Shown here: piece after piece, positions 53,781 to 63,563 of the stretch
Position numbering within the stretch: the stretch's first letter is position 1
How the letters are laid out: each line of letters starts with the position of its first letter
Origin: Leucobacter sp. UT-8R-CII-1-4
GTDB lineage: Bacteria > Actinomycetota > Actinomycetes > Actinomycetales > Microbacteriaceae
Assembly (NCBI RefSeq): GCF_030010235.1
Contig: NZ_JASCRS010000001.1
Span: 806,001-870,000, forward strand
Reading direction: 5' to 3'
Length of the DNA: 64,000 nt
Notes under the pieces: model-generated
The model's input: only the letters and a program-made list of their open reading frames with translations
Databases searched by the model: none
What the model was told of the DNA's origin: nothing
Position numbers and translations under genes: made by a program

Positions 53781-53849
53781 CTTCGTTCTCCTGTTTGTGG
53801 TTCGCCAGCGAGCGCGGTACTCAGCGCACCGCGCTCGCCAGCCGATCAC

Positions 53850-55250
53850 CTAGTGAGCGAATTGATGGTTCTTTGCTTCGCGCGGCAACGGCGATTCAAG
53901 ACTGTCAAGGAAAGTCACTTCTTCGTTCAGCGCTACTAGAAGGTGGGTTGCAAGATCTTTGCTGAGGTCAGCTCGAACTACGATGCGCTGGACAATCATG
54001 TCGGCAATGCTGTCAGGCATTGGATACGCAGGCACCAGCCACCCGCGCATTCGCAGCCGATCAGCCAGATCATAGAGATCCCAGTTGCGTGGCTTCTTCT
54101 TCAGCTTCCACGCGAACACTGGAATAGTGTCGCCTGCGCTAATCAGTTCGAAGTCTTCCATCTTTGCGATTTCTGATGAGAGATAGGTGGCGACGTCAAT
54201 CGATCCCTGCTGGATTGCACGGTAGCCATCCCGGCCGAGCCGCAGGAACTGGTAGTACTGCAAAAGAACTTGGGACCCAGGGCGAGAGAAGTTGAGCGCG
54301 AGCGTGGGCATGTCGCCACCGAGATAACTCACGTGGAAAATCAGACTCTCCGGGCAGACCGCCTTATTCCGCCACACAACCCAGCCGACGCCCGGGTACA
54401 CCAGACCGTACTTGTGACCCGAGGTGCTAATCGAATTCACCCGGTCTACCCGGAAATCCCATTCGAGCTCCGGCTGACAGAATGGAGCAACCATCCCGCC
54501 CGATGCACCATCAACGTGAATCTTTACGTCGATGCCGGTGGATGCTTGAATCTCGTCGAGTTTCGCAGCGATTTGGGCCACTGGCTCATACAATCCGGTG
54601 TAGGTCTGTCCTAGAATTGCGACTACACCGATCGTATTCTCATCGACATACTTTTCGAGTTCGAAACCATCAAGTACAAGATGGTCCTCGGTCACTGGCA
54701 CGTAGCGGGCCTCAACGTCCCAATAGTTGCAGAATTTTTCCCAGACGACCTGCACACCCGACGAAAGTACGAGGTTTGGTTTCTCCGTCGATTTCCCCTC
54801 GGCCTTTCGGCGTTCTTGCCACAAACGCTTGAGCGCGAGTCCACCGAGCATACAGGCTTCCGAAGAACCAATAGTCGATGTTCCGATTGTGTCGTTCGCA
54901 TCAGGCACATTCCAAAGATCAGCAATCATTCGCCAGCAACGATCCTCAATCTCTGCTGTTGCCGGATATTCGTCTTTGTCGATCATGTTTTTGTCAGCTG
55001 CTTCGAGGTGAAGCTTCTGAGCGTTCTCGTCCATCCATGTTGAGACAAACGTGGCGAGATTTAGTCGGGAATTGCCATCGAGCATGGCGGAGTCGTGAAC
55101 GATTTGGTAGGCCGTGTCCGGATCCATCATGCTCTCAGGGATCTTGAACTTCTCAAGCACAGTGCTCTCGCCAGGGCGTGTGAACACTGGCTGAATCGCC
55201 AACACTGCCTCAGCGTCTTGCTGTGCAGCAGTACGGAATCGCTCGGACAT
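53850..55250 (-). CDS. gadB: Glutamate decarboxylase (PLP-dependent)
   Basis: The 466-residue protein has the group II decarboxylase fold, with HVDGASGG (PLP-binding Asp247) and the PLP Lys280 in STSGHKYG. TSTIGSSEACMLGGLALK and the length match bacterial GadB, which converts glutamate to GABA while consuming a proton. No adjacent gadC antiporter is seen. It is the first gene of the minus-strand run. Its partner genes suggest either acid resistance or supply of an amine for an amide product. Confidence 0.92.
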   Translation of the reverse strand: MSERFRTAAQQDAEAVLAIQPVFTRPGESTVLEKFKIPESMMDPDTAYQIVHDSAMLDGNSRLNLATFVSTWMDENAQKLHLEAADKNMIDKDEYPATAEIEDRCWRMIADLWNVPDANDTIGTSTIGSSEACMLGGLALKRLWQERRKAEGKSTEKPNLVLSSGVQVVWEKFCNYWDVEARYVPVTEDHLVLDGFELEKYVDENTIGVVAILGQTYTGLYEPVAQIAAKLDEIQASTGIDVKIHVDGASGGMVAPFCQPELEWDFRVDRVNSISTSGHKYGLVYPGVGWVVWRNKAVCPESLIFHVSYLGGDMPTLALNFSRPGSQVLLQYYQFLRLGRDGYRAIQQGSIDVATYLSSEIAKMEDFELISAGDTIPVFAWKLKKKPRNWDLYDLADRLRMRGWLVPAYPMPDSIADMIVQRIVVRADLSKDLATHLLVALNEEVTFLDSLESPLPREAKNHQFAH

Positions 55251-55614
55251 ATTCAGAACCTCTCAGACTTAGATGAAAGCGCAAAGCTCGATAGAACTCT
55301 GCTCTGGCCTTACTTCCCAGACGATTGACGCTCGTCGTTCACGGTCTCGCACCCACAGTCGGCTGCAACGACGTCGTCAACACCCAGTGGATCCCGGTTT
55401 CCCCCCAAATACCCGCTGTTTCATATGTTTTGCACAGCTGTGAACCGGTTTCTTGCCAAGAAGGCTAGCACCGGTGAAGGTCAAATAGCGACCCCTTTTC
55501 AAATAATCAGTCAGTGATGCAGAATAGTTGCACTGAAATTAAAGAGCTATTGATCTGGGCTTTTGATCATGGCAACATTGCATCCAACGATGATGCGCAC
55601 GCGAGAGGAACAGA
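55251..55614. other. Divergent intergenic region, nothing firm identified
   Basis: It lies between gadB (minus) and the FUSC-like gene (plus). No clear promoter pair or RNA was recognised. Confidence 0.4.
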
Positions 55615-56670
55615 TTGACGTTCGAATCGCCGCCGCCTGCCGCAGTCAGCACAGAGCGTTCAGTACCTTCAACAGCTCACCAGAAGCTAGTCCTCGGACT
55701 GCAGATCCTCGCGGGTCTATTGATCATCGCCGCCCCGGCATTTATTGCAAACCAATTCATTGATGGCGTGATGAGCGTTGCATTTTTTGGCGTACTTGCC
55801 GCCGCATTTGGCTGGATGGAGGGCGGCACAAAGGGCGGTTTTCTGATTGTGACAGCGCTATCCGCGCTCGGTCTTGCCTCGGTTGCACTTCAATCACACA
55901 CCCTGATTCTCGCGCTCATGCTGCTTGCCCTCGGAGTGCTCTACGGATACTTCTCGAGCAAAGGTCTCGGAGCTGCGGTGCTGCAGCTTCCGATATTGAC
56001 GCCCTACTTCATGATGAGGCCGCCACCCCTCTTCCATGATCCTCCCGTGGTGAATGCACAGTATGCGTTCGGCATTGTTGTGGTGATGCTTGGTTCCGGA
56101 CTCTGGACCATGCTGGTTCTTCGATTGGTGCTCGGAACACGAGGCTTGCGCCGCGAACGCGTGGCAAATCGCAGGGTGCCAATCGCCTATGGCACTGTGC
56201 TTGGACTGATTTCGGCTGCAGTGTTGCTCGCCGGCACCGCAACCGGGCTGAAGTCACACTGGGTCTGGATCACCCTCACGCTTTACTTGCTTGCTGATCC
56301 GGTGAAGCTGGTGCAGCCCAAAAAACTCATTGGCAGAGCGCTCGGCACCGCGGCAGGATTCGGAATCGTCTCCCTGCTCGCATTGCTCGGGGCTTCAGAT
56401 CAGCTACTCGCAGCCTGCGCGCTGCCAGCCATCTGGCTATGTATCTACTCGATGGCTGTAAAGTCACCGTACTGGATCTACGCAATGCTGCTGACCGTCG
56501 CCGTCGTACTCATGAATTCGGCGGGCCTCGACACATTGTTACTCGATGCTGAGCGGCTCGGCTTCACATTATTGGGCACAGCACTTTCCCTCGCTGCGGC
56601 ATTACTCATGAATCTCGTCTTTCATCATCGATTCGGCGTGACCGCAACGCCGGAAGATGAGTCGCTATGA
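55615..56670 (+). CDS. FUSC-like multi-helix membrane protein
   Basis: The 351-residue protein starts at TTG 55615 behind GAGAGGAACAGA. It has about ten hydrophobic helices in two halves, with the TGLKSHWVWITLTLYLLADP segment typical of FUSC/aromatic-acid exporter proteins. It may export small organic acids. It overlaps the hydrolase gene by ATGA, forming an operon with it. Confidence 0.7.
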   Translation: MTFESPPPAAVSTERSVPSTAHQKLVLGLQILAGLLIIAAPAFIANQFIDGVMSVAFFGVLAAAFGWMEGGTKGGFLIVTALSALGLASVALQSHTLILALMLLALGVLYGYFSSKGLGAAVLQLPILTPYFMMRPPPLFHDPPVVNAQYAFGIVVVMLGSGLWTMLVLRLVLGTRGLRRERVANRRVPIAYGTVLGLISAAVLLAGTATGLKSHWVWITLTLYLLADPVKLVQPKKLIGRALGTAAGFGIVSLLALLGASDQLLAACALPAIWLCIYSMAVKSPYWIYAMLLTVAVVLMNSAGLDTLLLDAERLGFTLLGTALSLAAALLMNLVFHHRFGVTATPEDESL

Positions 56671-57866
56671 GGCACGATTCGCAAGAGAGCCGCGTTGCTT
56701 CGCTCGTCCGTCGCAGTCTTGCCGTGAGCTCCATCACGCGAGATGAAACCAACTATTCACCCGAATTCGCCCTGCGTTATGTCCGCACAAAACACCGGTC
56801 AGCCCACCCGCCGGTGCTGGTGATCCCCGGCGGCCCAGGACTCGCATCGGTGCTTCCCTACCGAACGTTCCGATCTCTCGCAACACGTGGCGGCATCAAT
56901 CTGATTATGGTTGAGCATCGCGGTATTGGCTTTTCAAGAAAAGACCGTGCGGGCGCAGATCTGCCATTCTCGGCCATGCGCATCTCCGAGGTGCTCAAAG
57001 ATCTTGTCGCCGTGCTCGACCAAGAGGGCATTCACGAGACCATCATCGTCGGATCGTCGTATGGTTCCTATCTTGCTGCGTCTTTTGGTGCCGCCTACCC
57101 AGAACGTGTTTCTGGCATGATTCTGGATTCTGCGTTACTCTCGTCAAGCCATATTGAGCTAGAACGCGAGACAGTGAGAGCCACGCTTCTCAATCCTGAT
57201 CTGCCACTCTCGGAGCTCATTTCCGAACTCTCCACGTCCGGTGTACCGCCGCGAATCCTGCTAGATATCGCCAGAGCCGGCTATGAACTCGGCGGTTACG
57301 AATTAGTAACCGCGCTGCTGCGCAGTCGGCTCCGTTCCGAGCGTTCACCAAGCTGGAATGCGATGCAGAGCTACGCCACACGAGACGCTTCAATCGCGAG
57401 AATTCCGGGAATCTACGAGTTCGACCTTGCAGGAGTGATCGGGTTCAGAGAGCTTCACTATGGAGTGGAACCCGACGGCCTCCCGCTGGATCCGGCCCTC
57501 ACCTATTCCCCTCTGATCAATCGGTTTCCCGCGTTCACCAACGAGCCATACAAGCTATCGCAGCATTTCGCAGAGTTTCATTGGCCAATTGTCGCGCTGT
57601 CTGGAACCCGAGATCTGCGCACGCCGCCACAGATCGCACAATCACTCTTGAGCGCCACCCCCGATGCGACCCTGGTCTCAATCAATAATGGACACAGCGC
57701 GTTAGACACGCATCCACTGGCGCTGCTGAATTCCATTCGCTGGCTCCTCGCTGGAAACCAGCATCGCTTGCCAGCAGTCGCAGCGTGGCTCGACCAGCTG
57801 CCAAAAAAGGGGCTTGCTGCGCGGTTACCGCAGCTCCTGAAACTGGGTGGGCGCCTTGGCCTCTAA
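56667..57866 (+). CDS. Alpha/beta hydrolase, proline iminopeptidase-like
   Basis: The 399-residue protein has HGGPG-type oxyanion sequence VIPGGPG (about 53-59), the nucleophile elbow GSSYGS (about 129-134) and a late His in NNGHSALDTH (about 350-359). The Asp is probably in GTRDLRTPP. It is a serine peptidase/esterase of the S33-like type. ATG 56667 overlaps the FUSC stop. The substrate is unknown. Confidence 0.82.
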   Translation: MRHDSQESRVASLVRRSLAVSSITRDETNYSPEFALRYVRTKHRSAHPPVLVIPGGPGLASVLPYRTFRSLATRGGINLIMVEHRGIGFSRKDRAGADLPFSAMRISEVLKDLVAVLDQEGIHETIIVGSSYGSYLAASFGAAYPERVSGMILDSALLSSSHIELERETVRATLLNPDLPLSELISELSTSGVPPRILLDIARAGYELGGYELVTALLRSRLRSERSPSWNAMQSYATRDASIARIPGIYEFDLAGVIGFRELHYGVEPDGLPLDPALTYSPLINRFPAFTNEPYKLSQHFAEFHWPIVALSGTRDLRTPPQIAQSLLSATPDATLVSINNGHSALDTHPLALLNSIRWLLAGNQHRLPAVAAWLDQLPKKGLAARLPQLLKLGGRLGL

Positions 57867-57913
57867 CAATCGTCGACGGGCAAAGTTGACTGTCGCTACG
57901 AGCGAGCTCAACG

Positions 57914-58624
57914 TTGGCTAGTCACAGCGGCATATTTGCGGTTGTGCTCTCAATCGTCGTGTATGCGCTCGTCATGGGGTTGCGGCCCGAGATCCATGCA
58001 GCGACCGCAGAGCTCTTGGCCCGCGGTGAGTCTGTCTTGCAGAAATTGACTTGGATGATGGCCGGCCTAGCATTCGGCGCGACCCTCATGTTTGTGGTGC
58101 TCCAATTTGTAAACCCAACGAACTTTCTCAAGTTTTTGCATACCGAAATCGACAAAACCATCATCAACTCACGAATCGAACTCATCACAGGCGCCGCCTT
58201 CGTGGGAATTGGCATGGGCATTGCGGTGTGGCGTATCGTGCGACCGCATCCGCGCAGCAAAGGCACTCGAACCCAGGCAAAGCAGGCCACTAAAGCATCT
58301 GCGATCATGCACTTTAGCATCGGTCTCGCCAGCCCAATTTTTGCCTTCACATCTTGGCCGGTGATGTATCTTGTCGTTCGAACTATCTCAGCAAGCGACG
58401 AGAGACTGTTCGTTCGAATACTCGTGTTTGCACTCTTTCTGCTGCTCTTGATCACCCCGTATATGTTGCTGGCGTGGGCTTGGCCGCGGTTTCCAGCTTT
58501 CGCACAATGGGCGCACAGCGGCTACATCAGACTCTCTCATGCAGATTGGCGTTGGATCCTGTCTGCCGTGTGCACACTTTCCGGGCTAAGTATCATCGCA
58601 TTTGAACTTGTCTCCCATCACTAA
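57914..58624 (+). CDS. GAP/Sap-like six-helix membrane protein
   Basis: The 236-residue protein has six hydrophobic helices, an Arg/Lys-rich middle loop and the VLQFVNPTNFLKFLH segment. The layout resembles GAP family (sulfolipid-addressing) proteins. TTG 57914 is a weak start; no clear alternative is visible. It is the third gene of the plus-strand unit, 47 bases after the hydrolase. Confidence 0.6.
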   Translation: MASHSGIFAVVLSIVVYALVMGLRPEIHAATAELLARGESVLQKLTWMMAGLAFGATLMFVVLQFVNPTNFLKFLHTEIDKTIINSRIELITGAAFVGIGMGIAVWRIVRPHPRSKGTRTQAKQATKASAIMHFSIGLASPIFAFTSWPVMYLVVRTISASDERLFVRILVFALFLLLLITPYMLLAWAWPRFPAFAQWAHSGYIRLSHADWRWILSAVCTLSGLSIIAFELVSHH

Positions 58625-59127
58625 ATGCGGTCTTTCTTATCTTCAACGGCCTCCCCCCTGCACTTGCCCACTCCCGGACAAAGTGCTCAGAACAGCAGTG
58701 ACCAGTGCATCACGATGTAATGAAATGACTGGTCGGGAGTCAGCAATGAGGTGGGCTTGCTCGGTGATGCCCGCAGGTCGGGTGCACGCAAGGAGCAATG
58801 GGCTGGACGAGGGATTGCTTGTACTTTCATGTGGGATTTGCTGTTGTATCTGGTTGTCATCCACAAGCCGCGTCCCACATAAATGTGGAAGCAAATGTAT
58901 GTGGCTGCAATCGATTTGAATGCGTCACTCCATGCGGCATGGACGCATTGTGCGCCCTCACCCACTGTCATTGCGGCGCAATTGGCAGACATGGTTACCG
59001 TCCTATCAACCATGCCGGAAAAGCCCATGTCGAGGAAGTCATCTATGCGCGCATCAGTTCAGTTTGTGGTGACCGCTTCTCTTAGCAGACTTTCCCCGGT
59101 AGTTAAGCGTAAGCGGATGAATAAACA
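58625..59127. other. Intergenic region without a supported gene
   Basis: Open frames exist on both strands (for example minus 58687-59028), but none has a ribosome site or recognisable product. It may contain decayed coding sequence. Confidence 0.35.
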
Positions 59128-59155
59128 TTGACAGTTCACGGACTACGAGTAAAAA
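59128..59155 (+). promoter_or_regulatory. Sigma-A-type promoter of the thioester adhesin
   Basis: TTGACA (59128-59133), 16 bases, then TAAAAA (59150-59155) lie 35 bases upstream of the adhesin start. The -35 is a perfect consensus. Confidence 0.6.
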
Positions 59156-59190
59156 TCAGGTAGGAACGATCATATGGACCCGGGGGCGCA

Positions 59191-62100
59191 ATGAAGCACG
59201 AACTGGCAAGACATCGACACCGATTCTCACAGCTCATTGCCGGGTTCGTCGCGGCACTCGCCATCATCAGTTTCTCAATAGCGACACCGACCGTCGCCAC
59301 CCCAGCGTCGGCCGCACCGATCGCTGTCGCGGCTGTGGTGGGACCCACTGGACCGATCACAGTGCCCGCGTGTACCGGCACGACTTCGTCGTCGTATGGC
59401 ACCTCGAACACGCCCACAGGTTTTACCTTCGCGGAGTCGAGCACAGGCGCTCAAGATTTGCGTAGCGGAAAGACAGTTATGCTCTACGGAAATCAAGGAT
59501 CCGTATACGTTGATGGCAACGGCAATAACATTAGTAACGGCTCGGGAGGGCTGCCTTATTGCGGAGCCCGTGTTCTCGACAGCGGAGAACTCGAAGTTGA
59601 CTGGCGTTTCTGCACTGACCAAGGAAAACGAGGTTGCGCTAATGAATCGCCCGGCTCTGAATGGACTGGCACGCCAGAAAATCTCCTCACCTATGATCAG
59701 AAGCTTCAGATCGCAAATGTGCTGGTCGGCGCCCCACTCTCAACCAAACGGGATCGGGCAATAACCCAGCTTCAGGTCTGGTGCATCTCTGATAATTGGG
59801 CAGAGGGATCAGTAAACACCGATGCGAAAACATACTTCAATTACAACAATTTTCAGGGCTCTGAGACCGGAAATGATCTAGAAACGCGCAAACTCTCAGA
59901 CGCTGAGGCACGCTGCAACTATCTGCCCGTTCTCACGCAATCGCCAGAGCTGACCCTGACCGGCCCCAGCAGCGCGATCGAGGCGAACACTCCGGCGCAG
60001 TTCGTCCTCGCGACAAATGTGACAACGCCTGTCACTCTCACCAGCACTGGTGCCTCGTCGCTGCAGCTGTGCCCTGTCGATCAGGACGGCGCCACCTTCG
60101 ACGGAAAGACGTTACAGCTCAACGAGCCTGGCACTGTAACGCTGTGTGCTAGTTCAACGGCGACAGCAGAGGTTTCTGTGACGGCAGACACGGGAGACCT
60201 GCCTCAGGCTGCGGAACTGAATCTCCTCTGGAACGGAAACCGCGGCTGCCAAGTCTTTGCAGATTATGTGGAAGGCGCAAAGGTACGTCTGACCCAAACC
60301 GCGAACGCCAACTTCCTCGGTTCAGGTACCTTCACGGTCACCAAAACGTTTGATGGCATCACCCCTACAACAGGCGACCTAGACGATCTCACCATCGGAT
60401 TATCGTATGTGGTTACCGGTGGCCCTTCTCTTCCCTCAGGAACCCCAGACAATGGTCGTCTCGTGCTGAACCAAGCAAATGGTTTCACCGCAACGGGCCC
60501 GACTTACCCTGACGGCACCACCGTGTCGATCACGGAAACTGGGGTCACAGGACTCCCAGCAGCGTTGGAACAGCAGAGCGCTAGCTGGACGGTCAACGGT
60601 CAGGTTACGACCGGAGATACTGTGGAGATCATGGTTGGCGACGGCAGCACAGTGGCCGTCACGTTGACCGATACCCTTACTGAGGTCCTGGGCACGTTCG
60701 AAGTGCGCAAGAGCTTTGCAACTGAGAACGGCCCCTTATCTCCACCCGCAGACACCGAAGTGGAGGTGCGCTGGTGGGTACAAGGATCCGATGAGAGTAC
60801 CGCAGAAACTATTACCCTAAATGTCTCAAACGGTTTTATGTCTCTGCCTGGCGCAGACGAGACAAATCCGACACTGTTTCCTCTAGGCACGACAATCTTG
60901 CTCGAAGAGATAGCAGTGCGACCGGGGCTTCCTCCCGGAATCTCAAACGTTGTCGATTGGGGTAGCAACACGGTTCCGGGTTTTGAAGGTAATCGTGGCA
61001 TGGTAACGATCGCTGAGGAATGGGACCCGACGTCGCACACGCCGGGCGGAGATACATCGGCTGCTGAAGTGCAACTCACGAACGGAATAGATATCTCCAA
61101 CGGTTCGCTTACGGTTCGCAAGCTTGTCGAAGATGAAAACGGTGACACGCAGCCGGGTGTCGGCGATGGGCACTTCGATGACGTTGAAATCCTGATCACG
61201 GTAACCTGGGTGAACGACCCACTGAACGTGCATGGTAGTAATGTGCTGCTACTGAACTCCGGAAACAACTGGACCGTGGGACTTGGCACTGACTTGCCAG
61301 TAGGTACGGTTGTGACAGTGGAAGAGACTGAAATCAGGAGCTCAGATCCCAGCATCGAGTGGTTGGGAACCCCTTTATGGTCTTGTGCAAATTGCACACC
61401 ACCCTTCGAGAACGTGTCAGGTGATACGCCGACACAGAGCGTCACTATCCCAGATGCATCTAATGGCGGAGCTATCCCAGATCTCGCTGTCACTATGACG
61501 AACAAGTATCGCGTAATTACTGGATCTTTCTCTGTTGAGAAAATCGTTGCAGGTGAGATCGATCGCAACGATGAGCGACTCCACGGGATCGATTTCACCG
61601 CGCAATGGACCTCGACTGATCCGTCACAGCCTGGCGGAGAATTCGTCCTGAGTGCCCCTGATTGGGTCGCGGTTCCGGTAAACGAAGCTGGCGATCAAGC
61701 CTCATTCCCACTCGGAACCGAGATCACACTGAGCGAAGTCGATCTGCCAGTCATTCCCGGAGTTGTGTGGGGTGACGATGTGAAGTGGAGCATTGGCGAC
61801 GAAGGACTTGACGCCTCATTCACCATCATTCAAGAAGGATCGGCACCATCAGCGGCCGTCTCCCTTACGAACTTTGCCGAACTACACGAGGGCAGCTTTT
61901 CGGTCGCAAAGTTCGTTCACAGTAATGCCCCAGCAGATACGAGTGAAGCACGTTTCGAGGTGAGTTATCGTTCACCCGGAGATAATCCTGCCCACGAGGG
62001 GACACTCACCGTTTTGAATGACGGTGAAGCATTCTCAGAAGCGTTCCCGACAGGCACCGAACTCGTGTTGGAGGAGATTGTCCCTGCGCCGTTGCCCGGA

Positions 62101-62379
62101 ACTGAAGGCTGGCAGACGCCACAGTTCGTCGATTTTGACGGCAATGCTCTTGAGGCGCCAGTGCTGATAACGATCGGAGATGGCACCGATGTGCGGGTCA
62201 ACCTCATCAACACCACTATTGAGCCTGATGATCCAGGCCCCACGCCACCAATCCCGAACAAGCAGGGTCTAACTAACACGGGTGCTGAAGCGGCCTTGTT
62301 TTGGGTTTGGGCAGCCATTTCACTCGCGCTCATGCTCGGCGGCACCGCAGCGTTGGTTACCTCGAAACGACGCAGCTAA
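59191..62379 (+). CDS. Thioester-domain, DUF5979-type wall-anchored adhesin
   Basis: The 1062-residue protein has a signal peptide (residues 1-44). Its N-terminal thioester-like domain (about 45-245) has Cys in LPYCGARVL and the Gln motif ITQLQVW (TQxxxW), the pair that forms a Cys-Gln thioester for covalent host or surface binding. At least four beta-domains of the DUF5979 type follow, each opening G-S/T-F-x-V-x-K (GTFTVTKTF, GTFEVRKSF, GSLTVRKLV, GSFSVEKIV, GSFSVAKFV). The sorting signal is LTNTG + helix + KRR. ATG 59191 follows GGGGCGCA. It is likely a long adhesive fibre on the cell wall. Confidence 0.88.
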   Translation: MKHELARHRHRFSQLIAGFVAALAIISFSIATPTVATPASAAPIAVAAVVGPTGPITVPACTGTTSSSYGTSNTPTGFTFAESSTGAQDLRSGKTVMLYGNQGSVYVDGNGNNISNGSGGLPYCGARVLDSGELEVDWRFCTDQGKRGCANESPGSEWTGTPENLLTYDQKLQIANVLVGAPLSTKRDRAITQLQVWCISDNWAEGSVNTDAKTYFNYNNFQGSETGNDLETRKLSDAEARCNYLPVLTQSPELTLTGPSSAIEANTPAQFVLATNVTTPVTLTSTGASSLQLCPVDQDGATFDGKTLQLNEPGTVTLCASSTATAEVSVTADTGDLPQAAELNLLWNGNRGCQVFADYVEGAKVRLTQTANANFLGSGTFTVTKTFDGITPTTGDLDDLTIGLSYVVTGGPSLPSGTPDNGRLVLNQANGFTATGPTYPDGTTVSITETGVTGLPAALEQQSASWTVNGQVTTGDTVEIMVGDGSTVAVTLTDTLTEVLGTFEVRKSFATENGPLSPPADTEVEVRWWVQGSDESTAETITLNVSNGFMSLPGADETNPTLFPLGTTILLEEIAVRPGLPPGISNVVDWGSNTVPGFEGNRGMVTIAEEWDPTSHTPGGDTSAAEVQLTNGIDISNGSLTVRKLVEDENGDTQPGVGDGHFDDVEILITVTWVNDPLNVHGSNVLLLNSGNNWTVGLGTDLPVGTVVTVEETEIRSSDPSIEWLGTPLWSCANCTPPFENVSGDTPTQSVTIPDASNGGAIPDLAVTMTNKYRVITGSFSVEKIVAGEIDRNDERLHGIDFTAQWTSTDPSQPGGEFVLSAPDWVAVPVNEAGDQASFPLGTEITLSEVDLPVIPGVVWGDDVKWSIGDEGLDASFTIIQEGSAPSAAVSLTNFAELHEGSFSVAKFVHSNAPADTSEARFEVSYRSPGDNPAHEGTLTVLNDGEAFSEAFPTGTELVLEEIVPAPLPGTEGWQTPQFVDFDGNALEAPVLITIGDGTDVRVNLINTTIEPDDPGPTPPIPNKQGLTNTGAEAALFWVWAAISLALMLGGTAALVTSKRRS

Positions 62380-62923
62380 CTTCAGTCCCTTGGCGTTTTC
62401 TGTCCCTAGAAGGATTGAAACCAGGATGCTTCTTCACTGTCATGGGCATCTCGCGATGCCCTCCCACAACCCCAAAGATTCTCATGCACCGAACACGACA
62501 AACCTCCGAAACCGGGCTCTGGAGGAGTGGAGAGAAGGCATCATAGCAGATCAATCCGCAAGAGATACCAGGCAGTATTTCGAAATACGAACGTGAACGA
62601 CCCCTGCTGGGTAGATGATAGATCGTTCCCTCCGATAACTACGTGTCTGGATCTCAGGCTCCTGGGGATGAGTTGTTACCTACTGATTACATCGCTGCAT
62701 AGGTCGCTAGTCGACTTGCGCGTGATAACACACGGCATGCGTCCCCATCGAGGCGCGAGGGGAGCATTGCGGAAAGAGCAAACACGCATACATGCCGCGC
62801 CTCCGGTTCTGCGTCCGTCGTGTCAGTTCGCGGGAATTCATTTCAGATTTTCAGCACATTTGAGAGCGCAGTGTTTAAAGAGATTTCGGCAGTTGCGTGC
62901 CGCACCCCTGCGCCTTGCCACCC
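62380..62923. other. Intergenic region, nothing firm identified
   Basis: No supported gene, repeat or RNA. The composition is uneven, and it may include debris of former insertions. Confidence 0.35.
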
Positions 62924-63194
62924 TCAGAGACGACCTTTGGGAGTGAAGCCGTTAAACGGCGGAAGCTCGGAGAAGTAGGTGCCTTCGTCTGCCAAGGTGA
63001 CCAGGCCTAGGAAGCTGGGAAGGGCCCTGCGAATTATCCAATCGGCAGCATCCTCTGCGCGAACAGGGGTCTGGTGCTTCGGGGTTCGTGAGCGCATTGG
63101 TGTTGCGGTCTTTCAGCCATTGCTTGATCGAGCTCATTACGAGCAAGAGTGCGGCAACAAGCACGATCGCTGACACAAGCGTTTCTAGCAACAA
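62924..63194 (-). pseudogene. Frameshifted small membrane-anchored protein gene
   Basis: TTG 63194 follows GGGGAATCATT and starts LLLETLVSAIVLVAALLLVM (one transmembrane helix). Coding-like sequence then continues in another frame after about 63085 (EDAADWIIRRALPSFLGLV) to a stop at 62924. One frameshift separates them, so this is a broken gene or a sequencing error. The family was not recognised. Confidence 0.45.
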
Positions 63195-63462
63195 AATGAT
63201 TCCCCGTTTGAAGCGACTATGAATTTGACTTCACGTTAAAGCCTAGTTTGGGGCTAGTTGCTGTGATGTTTGGTTTCAGCATTTAGAAGGCTTATTCTAC
63301 CGAATGGTAGACCTGGCGCTCATCATGAACGATGCAGGGTGACCTTCTGCCGCGGATCCTTTGTCTCATCCTACGAAAGCTTTGCGGCACTGATGTGATG
63401 GCTTAGATTTAGAGGGGCCTCCGAGTCGTTTGACTGCAAAGTCAACGTTTCCGGTATCCCAT

Positions 63463-63503
63463 GTGCCCCTGAGAGCTTGATCAACTTTCAGGGGCACTCT
63501 TTA
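63463..63503 (+). terminator. Hairpin terminator without an upstream gene (possible small RNA 3' end)
   Basis: GTGCCCCTGA pairs with TCAGGGGCAC, followed by TCTTTAT. A second hairpin, GTTTGACT/AGTCAAC, lies just before at about 63428-63445. No coding gene ends here on the plus strand, so the pair may end a small RNA. Confidence 0.45.
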
Positions 63504-63563
63504 TGTGACTTCAATGCGCCAAGGCTGTTAATTTAGTTGAACCTTCCGTGCCGCGTCGTGTGA

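Noticed and set aside
53781..53849. N-terminal extension of the membrane protein at 53070
   Set aside because: It is Arg-rich and lacks a ribosome site, while AGGAG precedes the ATG at 53780.
58687..59028. Minus-strand 113-residue frame in the gap before the adhesin
   Set aside because: No ribosome site or recognisable family; composition does not look clearly coding.
63420..63460. tRNA-Cys-like anticodon loop (TGCAAA)
   Set aside because: No acceptor, D- or T-arm can be paired around it.
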